Of a DNA stretch of 64,000 bases, positions 44,160 through 55,471 are shown in pieces (the stretch's first letter is position 1; the number at the start of each line of letters is the position of its first letter). Source of the DNA: Periplaneta americana (taxonomy: Eukaryota; Arthropoda; Insecta; Blattodea; Blattidae); the NCBI RefSeq assembly GCF_040183065.1, contig NC_091119.1, positions 68,452,392-68,516,391 on the forward strand, read 5' to 3'. The notes below the pieces were generated by a model that was not told where the DNA came from, searched no databases, and was given only the letters and a program-made list of their open reading frames with translations. The translations under genes and the position numbers were made by a program.

Positions 44160-46385
44160 TTATGCAATCTTTTTCATTTTCTTTATAATATTTCTCTTTG
44201 AAATTCCAGACATTTTTATTATTTTATTAATTTCTTTAATTCTAATAAATGTTCTTGTTCTAACCAATGTCGTAATTACTTCTGGCGGAAGAGGAGAATT
44301 GATTTCTGCTTCGTTTTTCATGGCAGAATTAACCAAATTTACAGTCTTTTTTATTATAAATTTCTCATGAGAAACAGAATCTTCGTGCACATCTGAGAAT
44401 ATACTTCAACAAGCATGGCAACCAATTGCAGATCCTTAGAAGGGAGAATTAAGTTTCCACGGGACACTGTAGTAATCCAGTCTTTTTGATTAGCAGAAGT
44501 TGACAATTTTGTGGGAATTCCAAGATTCGGGTATTGGTCCATATGTTTTGATGTAGCATATCCTGCAATATATTTTAATCCTTCCTGGGATATCCGCTGT
44601 CTTGCAGAGATTTCACATATTTTTTCTGGGAGGCCTATATTTTCTTCAGGATCTCGATCGTTGGTAAATTTAACCGGTTTCAGAATGCCTTTAAGAAATT
44701 CTGCCGTTGCACATAGTTCTTTCTGCAGATTATCATTGACTTCTGATTGGCTTGTACTAGGACCCACTATTAATGCCTCTTCTTCCGAAAGCAAATCGGA
44801 GGTGTTTTTGTTCTTACAAAACTGAGATAATGGATTTCGACCTAGTACATACCACTTCAGTAGAATGTTTAAAATCTAAAGCAGAGGGATGAACGTTTGT
44901 TCTACCATGCTTCTAATTTCCGAAAAAAAAAAAAAAGTTTTCTACCAGATCTTGGTTAAGTTTTCTTGTGATGATATATTCAATTTTGTACTTGTACCTC
45001 ATTGCCTCATACAACAATGTTAATGATTTATTATTTATTAGAATCCCCTCTTGATAAGGTAATTTCCTGTTTGCTTCTCCTACTTTAACTGTGGTATGAG
45101 AGTATAATATTCTGATCTTGAAGGTTTATTCCGTAACTATGCAGCCCACTGTGGGTACCGAATTTAGAAACGGTATTAAATAAATCAAACCAACCATTAG
45201 TTAATTGTATTGCCTTTGAAGTTTCTTTCCATTCATTTGATCTCAACAGCTCGTTTTCACCACATCATTTCGAAGCCTTTGCAACTCTGTTGGAAAATAA
45301 TTGTGCTGCCAAACTAACTTTTTGTCTTTGGGTACCACGGACACTTAAGTGTAACGGAGTTAACTTGTAAGCTAATTTTGTATCAGAGGACGAGGATGCA
45401 CGTAAAAGTTCATGAATTGGTTCTGATGAAATGTTCAATCCGTTCAAGTTGAAACCATGATCTAGAAAGTGATTCCTGTGTAATTTCAATAAATGTGGAG
45501 CGTCTGAAAAAAAATATTTCTCGAGTTGAATCATTTGGATTAGGAAAACTGCAATTTAGTTTGGTAGAAATTTTCAAATCATGCCACAATTTTCTGTTAC
45601 TTCCACCTAAATCGCTAACTGTGGCCATAACTTGAAAACCACTGCCTTCTAACTGGCAAATTATGTCTGTTAGGATTTCTTTTGTCATTGTCTGATCATA
45701 TTTATAGTATACGGGCTGCTTCCACCTTGCAAACAAACCACGTGCAAAAACAACCTGCACTGCCTTATGAGGTCCAATTATTTGTTCTTCCCTACTGTCA
45801 AAAGAAACCTCCTCATTTAAATACATTTCATCAAATGCTAATACTGTTACACGATCTAACTCCGACATATTTGTAGCTCTCGCCTTCATCAATTTTAAGA
45901 CATCATGAAGTACCCCTTCCTCAAGCGATAATTGTTTTACTGCCCATTTTCTCAGAGTTGACAAATCAGGTAACGGGTAATTTAATTTTGTTCTTAAGTA
46001 TCGGTATGTTTTTGGACTTAGGTTTCGAAGTGTTATTGCAGTACCGTAATCTTCTACAGACCATTTCACCCTACGTTTTTTATTCAAAAGAGCATCAATT
46101 TGCCCAATAGTGAAAAATGGTTTCAAAATTTCAGCCACTTTAGATTTAACTTCTGTTTGTCTAATGTTTTTCAATGAAATTACATTCTCATGTAATTTTC
46201 TTTTGCCTTCTTCATGTTTCCTGTTGGAAGCTGTCAATTCCTTAATCCTCGTTTCTAGAGAGTAATTCTTCTCTTCTAATTCTTGAATTCTTTGTATTAG
46301 TATTTGGCATTCCTCTGTGACAGTAGACTCAGTGGCTCCGCGATTTTCCATTGTTACATTAGTGCTGGATGCTCCTGTTGCGCTG
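44160..46385 (-). pseudogene. P-element/THAP9-type transposase, N-terminal THAP missing
   Basis: The first intact frame (46351-45410) begins after TTAACTTTCAG, a good splice acceptor, so it is probably a second exon. Order: a leucine-rich coiled coil (CQILIQRIQELEEKNYSLET), a helical region with LNKKRRVKWSVEDYGTAITL, LSPKTYRYLRTKL, and the catalytic start VTVLAFDEMYLNEEVSFDSR with the first D. FARGLFARWKQPVYYKYD and VSDLGGSNRKLWHDL follow, the latter carrying the second catalytic D. A frameshift near 45520 precedes DAPHLLKLHRNHFLDHGF. After a degraded part the C-terminus includes ISQEGLKYIAGYATSKHMDQ (44794-44354) and a basic end. No THAP DNA-binding exon is found up to the 5' terminal repeat. 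Frameshifts and the missing exon make it inactive. Confidence 0.85.
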
Positions 46386-46985
46386 AAAGTTAACAGGTAC
46401 AGTAGCCTACATGCAATCAGGGGCGTATTTAGGCCTCAGCACACTAAGCAGCTGCCTAGGACGGCAGATTTGAGGGTGCGACTTTTAAGCTATTACTGTT
46501 AATTTTTTATATGTTTTTTAAATTTTATTCATAACTCTTTAAAGAGTACATGAACTTAAACGCACAATGAAAAGGATATGAATAACATTGGCAACAATCA
46601 GTTCAAATTATGTATTGTAATTAATGTCTAGTTAGGTTTATTAAAGAAAATGTACTCAACGCAATGAGCTGCGATCGCTGTCTGCAATAAAGATGACGTC
46701 ACACGCCTCGGTCGCTATCGCAACAGCATGCGCAGTCCCACACCTTTACTATGTTTCCACCATGACATGAACGGCAGCGTAAGCAACGGGAGCCACGAAG
46801 GATAGGTGACGTCACTCGCCAGCTGGAACACTATCAGCGCCTAGCATGGGATTCAACCGCATGTGTCAGCAGAAGGAGAATATTGTATGTACGAAAAGGG
46901 ATCCAACACAAAAAACAGAGTTAATACTTGAATGCTTTTAGGATAAACATTTTAGCTTAAGAATGGAGTGAATTACATTGAAAAA

Positions 46986-46986
<1 letters not shown>

Positions 46987-47026
<40 letters not shown>

Positions 47027-47027
47027 A
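46987..47027. repeat. (TG)n microsatellite
   Basis: About 20 TG units with one TTTG interruption at 47001. Confidence 0.95.
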
Positions 47028-47576
47028 GGTATGCATGAGAAGAAAAGAATATATATCGGGGCCAGAAAAAATAAAAGTGAATGAGTGTGAGAGAGAGAGA
47101 AATAATGTTATCTTAATAATATCCCATATTGTGAAATTTTATTGTAACGAAAAAGAAGTATCCAAAATCTATTATTGTACCTAGAGTTGATAAGTGTTAT
47201 AGCTGGCGCCATGCAACGAACCGAACCAACACAAAATCATAGAATACAGTATCTCAAAGTTTAACACGGAAAATCCAAAACCAATTAGAATACATTAAAT
47301 GAACGTTATTAATGATTCCGCTCTGCCTATGTAATTCAGCGACCACCAGATTCATAGTATACATGATGTGCATGTGAAAGCCAATGGCGAAGGAATAAAT
47401 ACCCCTTAAGCCTTTCTGAGCAGAAAGAGTCCCTGACACGAGATTAACTCTCTGTAAACTCTCTCTGTTGCTTGTGTGTGTGAATGTATTCCAGAATCTA
47501 ATCCACAATCACTAGGCCAGACAACAAGTTCAATGAAAAAGCACGTGCCATTGAGGCATCGTCTTTTTGAAATGAA
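47028..47576. other. Unassigned gap
   Basis: AT-rich with a short GAGAGA run near 47091. No gene supported. Confidence 0.4.
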
Positions 47577-47584
47577 GGGGCATT

Positions 47585-47779
47585 CAGTGGCGTATACTGG
47601 TTAAAGGGTTTGGGCTACCGCTGACCCTATTATTACACAAAATATATCTAACAATTACTTTAATTTTAATTACTATGGTAAAACTAATAATACAAAATTA
47701 TTACATTATGTTATATTATAAACTTTTTCTTTTGTAATTTCCTTGGGCTACCGCCGGTAGCCCGCAAAATACGTCCCTG
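47585..47779. mobile_element. hAT MITE, deletion derivative of 7297-10066
   Basis: The first 65 bp (CAGTGGCGTATACTGGTTAA...) and the last 130 bp (CTAACAATTACTTTAATTTT... to CGTCCCTG) match the two ends of the hAT element at 7297-10066 almost base for base. The junction lies at about 47648-47652 in an AAATAT/ATAT context. The flanks share GGGCATT, compatible with the 8-bp target duplication allowing one change. No ORF. Confidence 0.85.
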
Positions 47780-48151
47780 GGCATTGTTATGCCTCAGGGC
47801 ATAAGAACGCCCTGTAGCATGATTTCCTGTGGGGTGTCAAATCTGAAACAGTCCAGGAACAGTGTCAGCGGAATACATGGTCTTTAGCAGAAATGTAATA
47901 CAATTCCAGCTTGTGAAGTAAATAGATGCTTAGCCAGCGTTAAAGAGTTTTGTCGCGCGAGCGGTAAATCACTGCCTACGATAAATGTATTCTTACGCCA
48001 CGAATTACTGCTGGACTATTCGCAATGGTCCAGTGGAACAAAGCATGCATTTTAATTGGTTAAATTAAATCACGCATTGTTCGATTTCTTTTCTTACGCG
48101 TAATCTCATTAAAGCGACTTATCACTGTATTGCAATCAATCGAATTATTTG
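47780..48151. other. Unassigned gap
   Basis: Mixed composition, no feature recognised. Confidence 0.4.
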
Positions 48152-48540
48152 TAACAGAGGTTTGATTAAGACGACATCTTCAAGCACGAATAATCAAAAG
48201 GGGTTAAAGCCTATCTCACCTGTCCGATAGCGTGGGTGGTACCCCGTTCGGGAGACCGATAAGAGAACATAAAAAGTGATGGTGAGAGGATACAGTCGGA
48301 TGGTGACACGGTCGGGCAGGGATCGAGGACCAAGTCGTAATGGCGTCGGCAGAGACAAGAGATATACTATTGTAAGTAACTTGTTATGTATATTTGTATA
48401 TATTTAATAAATCGAGCATAGTTTCATTCATAACTAATTCAGTCTAGAACCTGAGTTCAGTAATCATGTAGTTTTCCTATGATATCCTGAGAGTCCCAGC
48501 TCTTTCAGTAAAATAGTTTCTTTTACATTATACGTGTAAT
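48152..48540 (+). repeat. Possible solo LTR with primer-binding-like site
   Basis: TGTAACAGAGG at 48152 and TTTTACA at 48521-48527 could bound an LTR of about 376 bp. It contains TATATTTAATAAA (a TATA-like and poly(A) signal) near 48407. TGGTGATGTCAG follows at 48540, in the place and form of a tRNA primer-binding site. No second LTR or pol is adjacent. An alternative reading is a first coding exon: ATGGCGTCGGCAGAGACAAG at 48340 leads to a perfect GTAAGT donor at 48372. I cannot decide between them. Confidence 0.35.
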
Positions 48541-49089
48541 GGTGATGTCAGAAATCCTGATAAGCCTAAGTGTGAGCGGCAGTCGAACGCAGTAATCATC
48601 CGTTCAGCAAGTCATCCGACCTAAGTTGACGGTCGCATAACAATATCATCTCCATTCCACCAATTCATTCGACGCTGAGTGACCTCTTTATATAACAGAC
48701 TTATAAGCTGCCGGAAAAAAAAAAGTTCATACATTTTGTGTTTCCACGGTCGAATGTGGAAAGCTGCACTGTGTACTGCATTTTCGGCACTGTCCCCCAG
48801 AGCATGGAAAGAAAAAATATATGCACATATAATCAATTAACCGAAGTATAATCAAACTCACATCCCCAACACTTGTGTCCCTTTCCCTACTCCATCTACG
48901 CCGGTTATCACTAGCTGTGTTAAATTACATTCCAAGCATTCCGAAAATTTTTAGGCGGCATTTACAAGTCTTTCAGAATTTTCGAAACAATTCCAGGGAT
49001 CTACATGTAATTCACTGATTAGATCATCCAAGTTTCTTGCAGTATTGTAGGTCTACCGGCATGGCGCGTTCTCAGGTTGTGGATCGAGG
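48541..49089. other. Unassigned gap
   Basis: No gene seen. If the preceding stretch is an LTR, this would be leader sequence. Confidence 0.35.
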
Positions 49090-51005
49090 AGACGGCCTCC
49101 AGATATGGAGGTTAGTTGTGAATATATTGAATAAGCGGACAGCCGATGAGGGGTGGTCCTCCGGCGGGGGGGTTGGGCGAAGGGCTAACAACCCATCACC
49201 GTAAAAAGCAGCTTGTTACGAAACCTTCAAATAAGCCTCGGAATGGGACTGATTCTCTGGCACGACCACAGCAAAGGACTAAGGTTTTGAGATTTGGTAC
49301 TGGCAAGGATAAACGTGATCAAGGATGAAACTCTCATTCAGTCCTGAACAGATAGAAAAACTATTTTGGGCAACTACGAAATATACATAGGCAAAGTACA
49401 AATGATCAGGACGAAATTGAAATACAAACTGCTGAGCCATTTATACCCGAACCCACACTTTCTGAAGTCGAAATTTCGATAAAAAATCTGAAAAATTATA
49501 AGTCTCCAGGTATCGATAAAATTCCAGCAGAATTAATACAAGAGGGTGGAGGCGCATTATGTAACGAAATTTATAAGCTTGTACTTGCTATTTGGGAAAA
49601 GGAAATTGTGCCAGAACAATGGAAGGAGTCCATAATCGTACCTATCAGGGGGACAAGACTAGCTGTAATAACTTTCGAGGAATATCACTTTTGTTGACGT
49701 CGTACAAAATTTTGTCCAATATTCTTTTGAGAAGATTAACTCCATATGTAGATGAAATTATTGGGGATCATCAGTGTGGTTTTAGGCGTAATAGATCAAC
49801 TATTGATCAGATATTTTGTATTCGACAGATAATGGAGAAAAATGGGAGTATAAGGGTACAGTGCATCAGTTGTTCATAGATTTCAAAAAGGCATATGACT
49901 CGGTTAAGAGAGAAGTTTTATATGATATTCTTATTGAATTCGGTATTCCCAAGAAACTAGTTCGATTAATTAAAATATGTCTCAGTGAAACGTACAGCAG
50001 AGTCCGTATAGGTCAGATTCTGTCAGATGCGTTTCCAATTCACTATGGGCTGAAGCAAGGATATGCACTATCACCTTTACTTTTTAACTTTGCTATAGAG
50101 TATGCCAATAGGAAAGTCCAGGATAACAGAGAGGGTTTGGAATTGAACGGATTACATCAGCTGCTTGTCTATGCGGATGACGTGAATATGTTAGGAGAAA
50201 ATCCACAAACGATTAGGGAAAACACGGGAATTTTACTTGAAGCAAGTAAAGAGATAGGTTTGGACGTAAATCCCGAAAAGACAAAGTAAGTTATATGATT
50301 ATATCTCGTGACGAGAATATTGTACGAAATGGAAATATACAAATTGGAAATTTATCCTTTGAAGAGGTGGAAAAATTCAAATACCTGGGAGCAACAGTAA
50401 CAAATATAAATGATACTCGGGAGGAAATTGAACACAGAATAAATATGGGAAATGCCTGTTATTAGGCCTATTCGGTTGAAAAGCTTTTATCATCCAGTCT
50501 GTTGTGAAAGAATCTTAAAGTTAGGATTTATAAAACAGTTATATTACCGGTTGTTCTGTATGGTTGTGAAACTTGGACTCTCACTTTGAGAGAGGAACAT
50601 AGGTTAAGGATGTTTGAGAATAAGGTGCTTAGGAAAATATCTAGGGCTAAGAGGGATGAAGTTACAGGAGAATGGAGAAAGTTACACAACACAGAACTGC
50701 ACGCATTGCATTCTTCACCTGATATAATTAGGAACATTAAATCCAGACGTTTAAGATGGGCAGGGCATGTAGCACGTATGGGCGAATTCAGAAATGCATA
50801 TAGAGTGTTAGTTGGGAGGCCAGAGGGAAAAAGACCTCTGGGGAGCCCGAGATGTAGATGGGAGGATAATATTAAAATGGATTTGAGGCAGGTGGGATGT
50901 GATGATAGAGGCTGGATTAATCTTGCTCAGGATAGGGACCAATGGCGGGCTTATGTGAGGGCGGAATTGAACCTCCGGGTTCCTTAAAAACCAGTAAGTA
51001 AGTAA
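49090..51005 (+). pseudogene. RTE-like LINE with 5' leader, endonuclease deleted
   Basis: The 5' leader starts at about 49092 (CCTCCAGATATGGAGG...), and coding begins as KVLRFGTG, the first residues of the CFDP2/RTE-type endonuclease. It then jumps, without the rest of that domain, to the linker PEPTLSEVEISIKNLKNYKS and RT motif 1. The RT is largely readable: [51 protein letters not shown] (A), [15 protein letters not shown] (B) and [13 protein letters not shown] (C). Frame breaks lie near 49650, 49870 and 50290. The end MREEHRLRMFENKVLRKISR to the terminal RAELNLRVP is intact, with a TAAG tail at 50990-51005. This copy is the reference for the four truncated ones in the window. Confidence 0.85.
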
Positions 51006-51261
51006 GTATTGTAGGTCTACAGAGACATCTACCTTGCGACAGAGATAATTTTCATAGAAAGTGAACTTTAAATCTTTAATAGCTAGAATCCACCCATTCA
51101 GGAATAAGACTAATTTAATTGCGTCAGTGTACAACATGGGACACTCCACTTTATTTTTGTTCTAAAGAGAGCCAAAATTACGAAATTTATTGCCATTAAA
51201 ACTACTCCATCGTCGATTATAATTTTACCATCTATTATTCCACATTTTCGAAATTTTGTAG
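51006..51261. other. Unassigned gap
   Basis: No feature recognised before the candidate acceptor at 51261. Confidence 0.4.
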
Positions 51262-51357
51262 GAATAACAGGAGCCCATGCATTTGGAAGACATCGACGCA
51301 GAGAATGACATGCAGCCCATGGAGTGGGACCCTATAACTAACCCATTCGAGCATCAG
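51262..51357 (+). CDS. Candidate first coding exon, unassigned
   Basis: A pyrimidine-rich acceptor (ATTTTCGAAATTTTGTAG) ends at 51261. ATG at about 51277 opens MHLEDIDAENDMQPMEWDPI then TNPFEHQ, stop-free and acidic, and CATCAG/GTTACA at 51357 could be a donor. The composition is unlike the AT-rich surroundings. An upstream TAA in frame makes this ATG the natural start if real. I do not recognise the protein. Confidence 0.3.
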
Positions 51358-52396
51358 GTTACATCAGAATACCAGACAAAGATGGGATACTCAACGGAAT
51401 TAATGGAATAAACGTTTCACCAACAGGTTTAGACCTTGTGGCTTTCATCTTCTGTACTATACTCCGTTTCTGGAATCTGTAGAGTATAGGAACCGAAACA
51501 AGTCCTTTGCGCAAGTGGTGAGTGGAGGGGGCCAGTCCAATGACCGCTCTGGGGGAAAACATTGATTGAAGACGAGAGTCTAAAATGCCACCTCTACCTA
51601 TCACCTTCTGTCATGCGCATCTTACCCCATAGCGACTGTGAGCCGATGCAGCTCGCAATATACTCCCGCACTGATAGACTCCGCCCATTTGTTTGTCGTA
51701 GGCTCCTCCCAAATGCGTCGATTTACTCCACAGATTTCAGAAATGGAGTGCAGTCTAGGTAAAATAATTGAAATAACATGAACTATTACTCCAGCAATAT
51801 TCCTGGTCCACAGTGCAGTAGCAGGGAAGTGAGGGTTTAAGATTATTTACCTCTAGGAATACAAGGCTTTTGATTTGAGAAATATTCAAGTTAAGTTATT
51901 GCTTGTCCATAACGTCTTGAATGGGCAATTCTCTTAATTCTTAAAATTAATTTATACCGATTTTTTTATAGCTTGTATATTCGAATGTGTGGAAATATGT
52001 AGATTTTAACGACTACAAAATAGTATGTGTCTTTTGGAGTTTAGGCAACACCAGTTGTTACAAACACAGATCTACGAGTATGTACAGATACGGAAAAAAT
52101 CTGGAGTTTCCTTATTGTATAAGTTTCGCCTACAACACACTGCGCATGCGCAGTAAACAAGAACCCCTATATGCTATTTGTGGACAGTCGTGTGACATTG
52201 TTGCCTAGATACAGGTGGACTCCCATGAAGACTCACTCCATGAAAGAATTTTGAGTAGAATAAGTACTTAGTGCGTATGAGAATGCGTAATATTTCTTTT
52301 TTATTACGATTTTGTTGAGACGGGCTGTTCGCTCTTTGTAACGCCTGTTCAATCTGGTTAACATTTTAGTGTAACTTTAATGGATCAGTCGTGGAA
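51358..52396. other. Unassigned sequence, possible promoter features
   Basis: No coding domain recognised. At 52147-52158 the palindrome TGCGCATGCGCA matches the NRF-1-type promoter motif, and TCAGT at 52386 fits an arthropod initiator. Both are short and could be chance. Confidence 0.3.
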
Positions 52397-52460
52397 ATGA
52401 AAAGTGCTGTAATTTTAAGTATGCTTTTTATGATGTACACAACAAACACAAACAGCGAGA
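52397..52460 (+). CDS. Candidate exon with signal-peptide-like start
   Basis: GGAAATGAAA gives a good start context. The frame MKSAVILSMLFMMYTTNTNS E has a basic residue, a 12-residue hydrophobic core and a polar end, the plan of a secretory signal peptide. It ends at GCGAGA/GTAAGA, a strong donor in phase 1, common for secreted-protein first exons. Splicing to the acceptor at 55471 would keep the frame open. I do not recognise the family. Confidence 0.4.
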
Positions 52461-53097
52461 GTAAGATTATTCCAGTATTCATATTAAATAGTGTAACGTA
52501 CACGAATTTACAACATGAATACTTAATACTAAGACTGGGGAATTCTGCAAAACATAACCTATAGAAAGTGTTGTCTGAGCGGTAGTTGTGTTTGTGCTGA
52601 TCATCATGATGACTTGCAATGTTTGGACCTACCTGTCTTTAGTGTCAGTCCAAAGACAAGTGCACAGCACATAAAATAATTTTCACATGCAATTTCTCAT
52701 CCACTCAAATATGAGCTCTGCTAGACATATTTTCACTCAGGGACACCAAGATTCAAGGGGCTTTCATAGAACAATACAAATTATCCCAAGCCTACCTGTG
52801 TGCCCCCAATCCACACAGCATTTGTTTCAAAATCTCTCTTATCACTGCATAAATTAATAATATTGAAGTGCTAGTTTCTTTAATCTTCACATAAGTTTAA
52901 CTTCATCTTGTTCCTGTTTCACATCTAGGTATTGCGCAAACTGAAAATTAATAATTAATGGTATTTGTGAATTTAAAAATGGTGTCGTTCTAATTATTTT
53001 ATTCTTAATGTAGCCAGAACATCATGTTTATTTCTTAGTAGGTAATAATGTTAATTTCACATATCTAGTATTTCAATGACATAACTTTAATCATAAA
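52461..53097. other. Unassigned gap
   Basis: Possible intron of the candidate gene. No repeat recognised. Confidence 0.35.
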
Positions 53098-53195
53098 TCA
53101 TCCTGGAAGCCTAACTTTCTTGGTATCATGTTCGATAAGGATCTTAGTTGGCCTTTTCACATCGATGACCTTCATAATGCTTTAGACTCAATAAG
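53098..53195 (+). pseudogene. LINE RT C-terminal fragment
   Basis: Translation gives SLTFLGIMFDKDLSWPFHID and DLHNALDSI, the K-x-LG-x-x-x-D-x-x-L-x-W-x-x-HI block that follows the RT in jockey-like LINEs. It ends abruptly where the leader of another LINE begins. Confidence 0.5.
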
Positions 53196-54250
53196 GGGGG
53201 CAAAGACTAATTGGGATTTCCCGGTCTCTGATCGGGTCAAAAACCCTGATGGAACTGATATTTAACCCTTGTGGTGAATTTCGGTGAAGTCCGGAGGGCC
53301 TAATTAGTCAAATCCACTCTCCTCACCTCCACGCTGGGGCCCCCTGGGATCTTTTAAGATGCGAAAGAGAGAGTGGTGTGCGGAAAGCAATGGGAAGCTT
53401 CCGCATTTATTTATCCCAAGAAGAATAGTATTACAAATAACTGCATGATGAGTTTTTCTCCCGTAAAAAATTCCGGACGTAAACTATCCCCCCAATCGGA
53501 TGTCCGGGTGGGGGATACAGGAGAAGGACGATTCATGCCAGAACACGAAAAAGAAGAAAGAAGACTGACGACTGCAACTGGAACTGGAGCTACTCTGCAG
53601 CCAGGTAAGTTGGAAAATTTGAAGAAAGCAATAAGAACAAACAGAGTGGATGTGATGGGAATATCAGGAGGGAGGTGGGAAAATAGTGGGGAGTTGCAAA
53701 AGGAGGCTAGCAATAGCGAAGGAAGTTTTTAATAGAAAAAGGAACATCTTCTGCGGACCTTTGGGAAAAGAACTAAGAAAGATAGTAAAGTGCTTCGTAT
53801 GGAGTTTAGCATTTTGTAGAGCAGAAATATGGACATTACGACGAAGTGAAGAGAAGAGAATAAAAGGATTTGAAATGTAGATATGGAGAAGAATGGAACA
53901 TGAGAATTGGACAGACAGAATAAGAAATGAAGCTGTGTTGGAAAGAGAGGGTGAAGAAAGAATGATGTTGAAAATGATCAGGAAGGGGAAAAGGAATTGG
54001 TTGGGTCATTGGCTGAGAAGACACTGCCTACTGAAGGATGCAATGGAAGGAAAGGAGAAAGGGAGAAGAGTTGGGGGCAGAAAAAGATCTGAGATGATAG
54101 ACGAGAATAAGATATATGGATCATATGAGGAAACAAACAGGCAGGCAGAAAATAGGAAAGATTGGAGAACGCTGGGTTTGCAGTGGAAAACCTGGACTTG
54201 GGAGAACAATGAATGAATGAATGAATGAATGACTGAATGACTGAATGTAT
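53196..54250 (+). pseudogene. LINE E family copy with large internal deletion
   Basis: The leader has GGGATTTCCCGGTCTCTGAT and a GGGGCCCCCTGGGATC block. The ORF from about 53466 encodes PSPVSPTR-type leader codons in other frames and, in frame, LQPGKLENLKKAIRTNRVDV and MGISGGRW, the start of a CFDP2/RTE-type endonuclease with its EVRW box altered to GGRW. At about 53700 it jumps to AIAKEVFNRKRNIF, then the LINE C-terminus (WTDRIRNEAVLEREGEERMM, RKRNWLGHWLRR-like, YGSYEETNRQAENRKDW). The rest of the endonuclease and all RT motifs are missing. A GAAT-rich tail at 54210-54247 marks the 3' end. Both ends are kept, as in the 49090 copy. Confidence 0.8.
54210..54247. repeat. (GAAT)n microsatellite, LINE tail
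   Basis: About nine GAAT/GACT units directly after the LINE stop codon at 54216, so it is the 3' tail of the element. Confidence 0.9.
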
Positions 54251-55471
54251 TTTTTGTTACGGTTAAAGACCGCAGATTATGTAGAGGAAGCTATTGCATA
54301 TCTGACGAGGATAAAGCAATTTTGTGCATTAATCAATGCAATTGCCCACTTTCTACTGTACTATTTCATCTTCAAGTTTTTTTATTGTAAAAATCGGAGA
54401 TATGCTTCCCCTTTACCATTTTTGATATCTTCATTCGATTTTGGTATGCCTTTTTTTCTCTTTTACCTATAATTTTTAGGGCACTAAATTCAAATGCAGC
54501 CTTTTTTAAATATATGTAAAGTTATTTCATTCTTCTTCTATGTTTCCTGAAATTTTGATTTGTTGAAGGTGTTCCTTTATTCTACATTCATAAAGCCATT
54601 GAATACTACTATCTCTCAATAAATCTATTTTAAATATAGACCTAAGCCTATTATTTTCTTGCTTGAAATTTTTATTCTTTCTTTTATTCCATGGTTATGG
54701 TACTCTAATAGGGGATACAACTAAATGATAATCCGTGTCTAATTCTTATATTTCAAAGTGTTTAATATAAACAATTGAATGCTTTGTTGACGTGAAGACA
54801 CTTCGAGATATACGAGTAGCTTCTAGCCACATAACTTATCCTTTTCATTTGGAAATTTGAGAACTGTAACATAACACTCTCACTTATAGCACTCTGGTAA
54901 TTGCTGGTACACAATCACACAACATTTAGGAGCCATCTGTGAATAAAAGAATATGGATAAATTAATTTCATTTTAAATGAAAGTCTAAACTTCCATCATT
55001 TCAGTTCCCTGAATGTATTTTTCTTTTAGGTTATACTGTACCTATACTAGAAGTAACCGTTACTATGCGATTCATCTTTTGATTCCTTTTCAGACTTCAC
55101 TTTTATGATTCACTTATTTTTAATAGTTTGGAGACGTACAAGTTACCATACTACTGTCCGTCCGAGTGGTTATTTCGCAGGGTCGTCCAAACAGGGGAAA
55201 TCACATAGCAGTTAGGCCTACTTACTTAACCGTGCCCTTTCTTTTAAATTATTTTAAACAGTTGTATAATACTACGTAAATTTCCAATTCTGTACAGCAA
55301 ATATTTGCAGAGAAGAGTATCCACTAGTTCTTACAGAGAGGACAGGAGAAACGTTTGGGGCAAACCGGGATGCGACATAAGCATTCGGCTGGACAGTAGC
55401 TACCCATTTATCCTCTTCGTAGTTACCAATCAGTGTATTACGAAGATTTTAACCAAGAATTACACTTCCTT
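54251..55471. other. Unassigned gap
   Basis: AT-rich, no gene recognised. It ends in the pyrimidine tract and AG of a candidate acceptor at 55471. Confidence 0.4.

Larger units (their letters stand above)
43317..46764 (-). mobile_element. P-element-like transposon, full length
   Basis: 30-bp inverted ends, 43317-43346 (CATGGTGGAAACATAGTAGA...) and 46735-46764, differ at one position. ACATGAAC is duplicated exactly at 43309-43316 and 46765-46772, the 8-bp duplication expected for P elements. Subterminal sequence TGCGCATG and TGACGTCA occurs near both ends. The 3448-bp interior carries a P/THAP9-type transposase on the minus strand. A partial hAT-type end (CAGGGGCGTATTTAGG at about 46419) has inserted near the 5' side. 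The exact duplication shows that this copy arrived by transposition and has not been rearranged at its ends. Confidence 0.9.

Noticed and set aside
46978-47184. Cys/Val-rich small protein
   Set aside because: Its first part is the (TG)n microsatellite.
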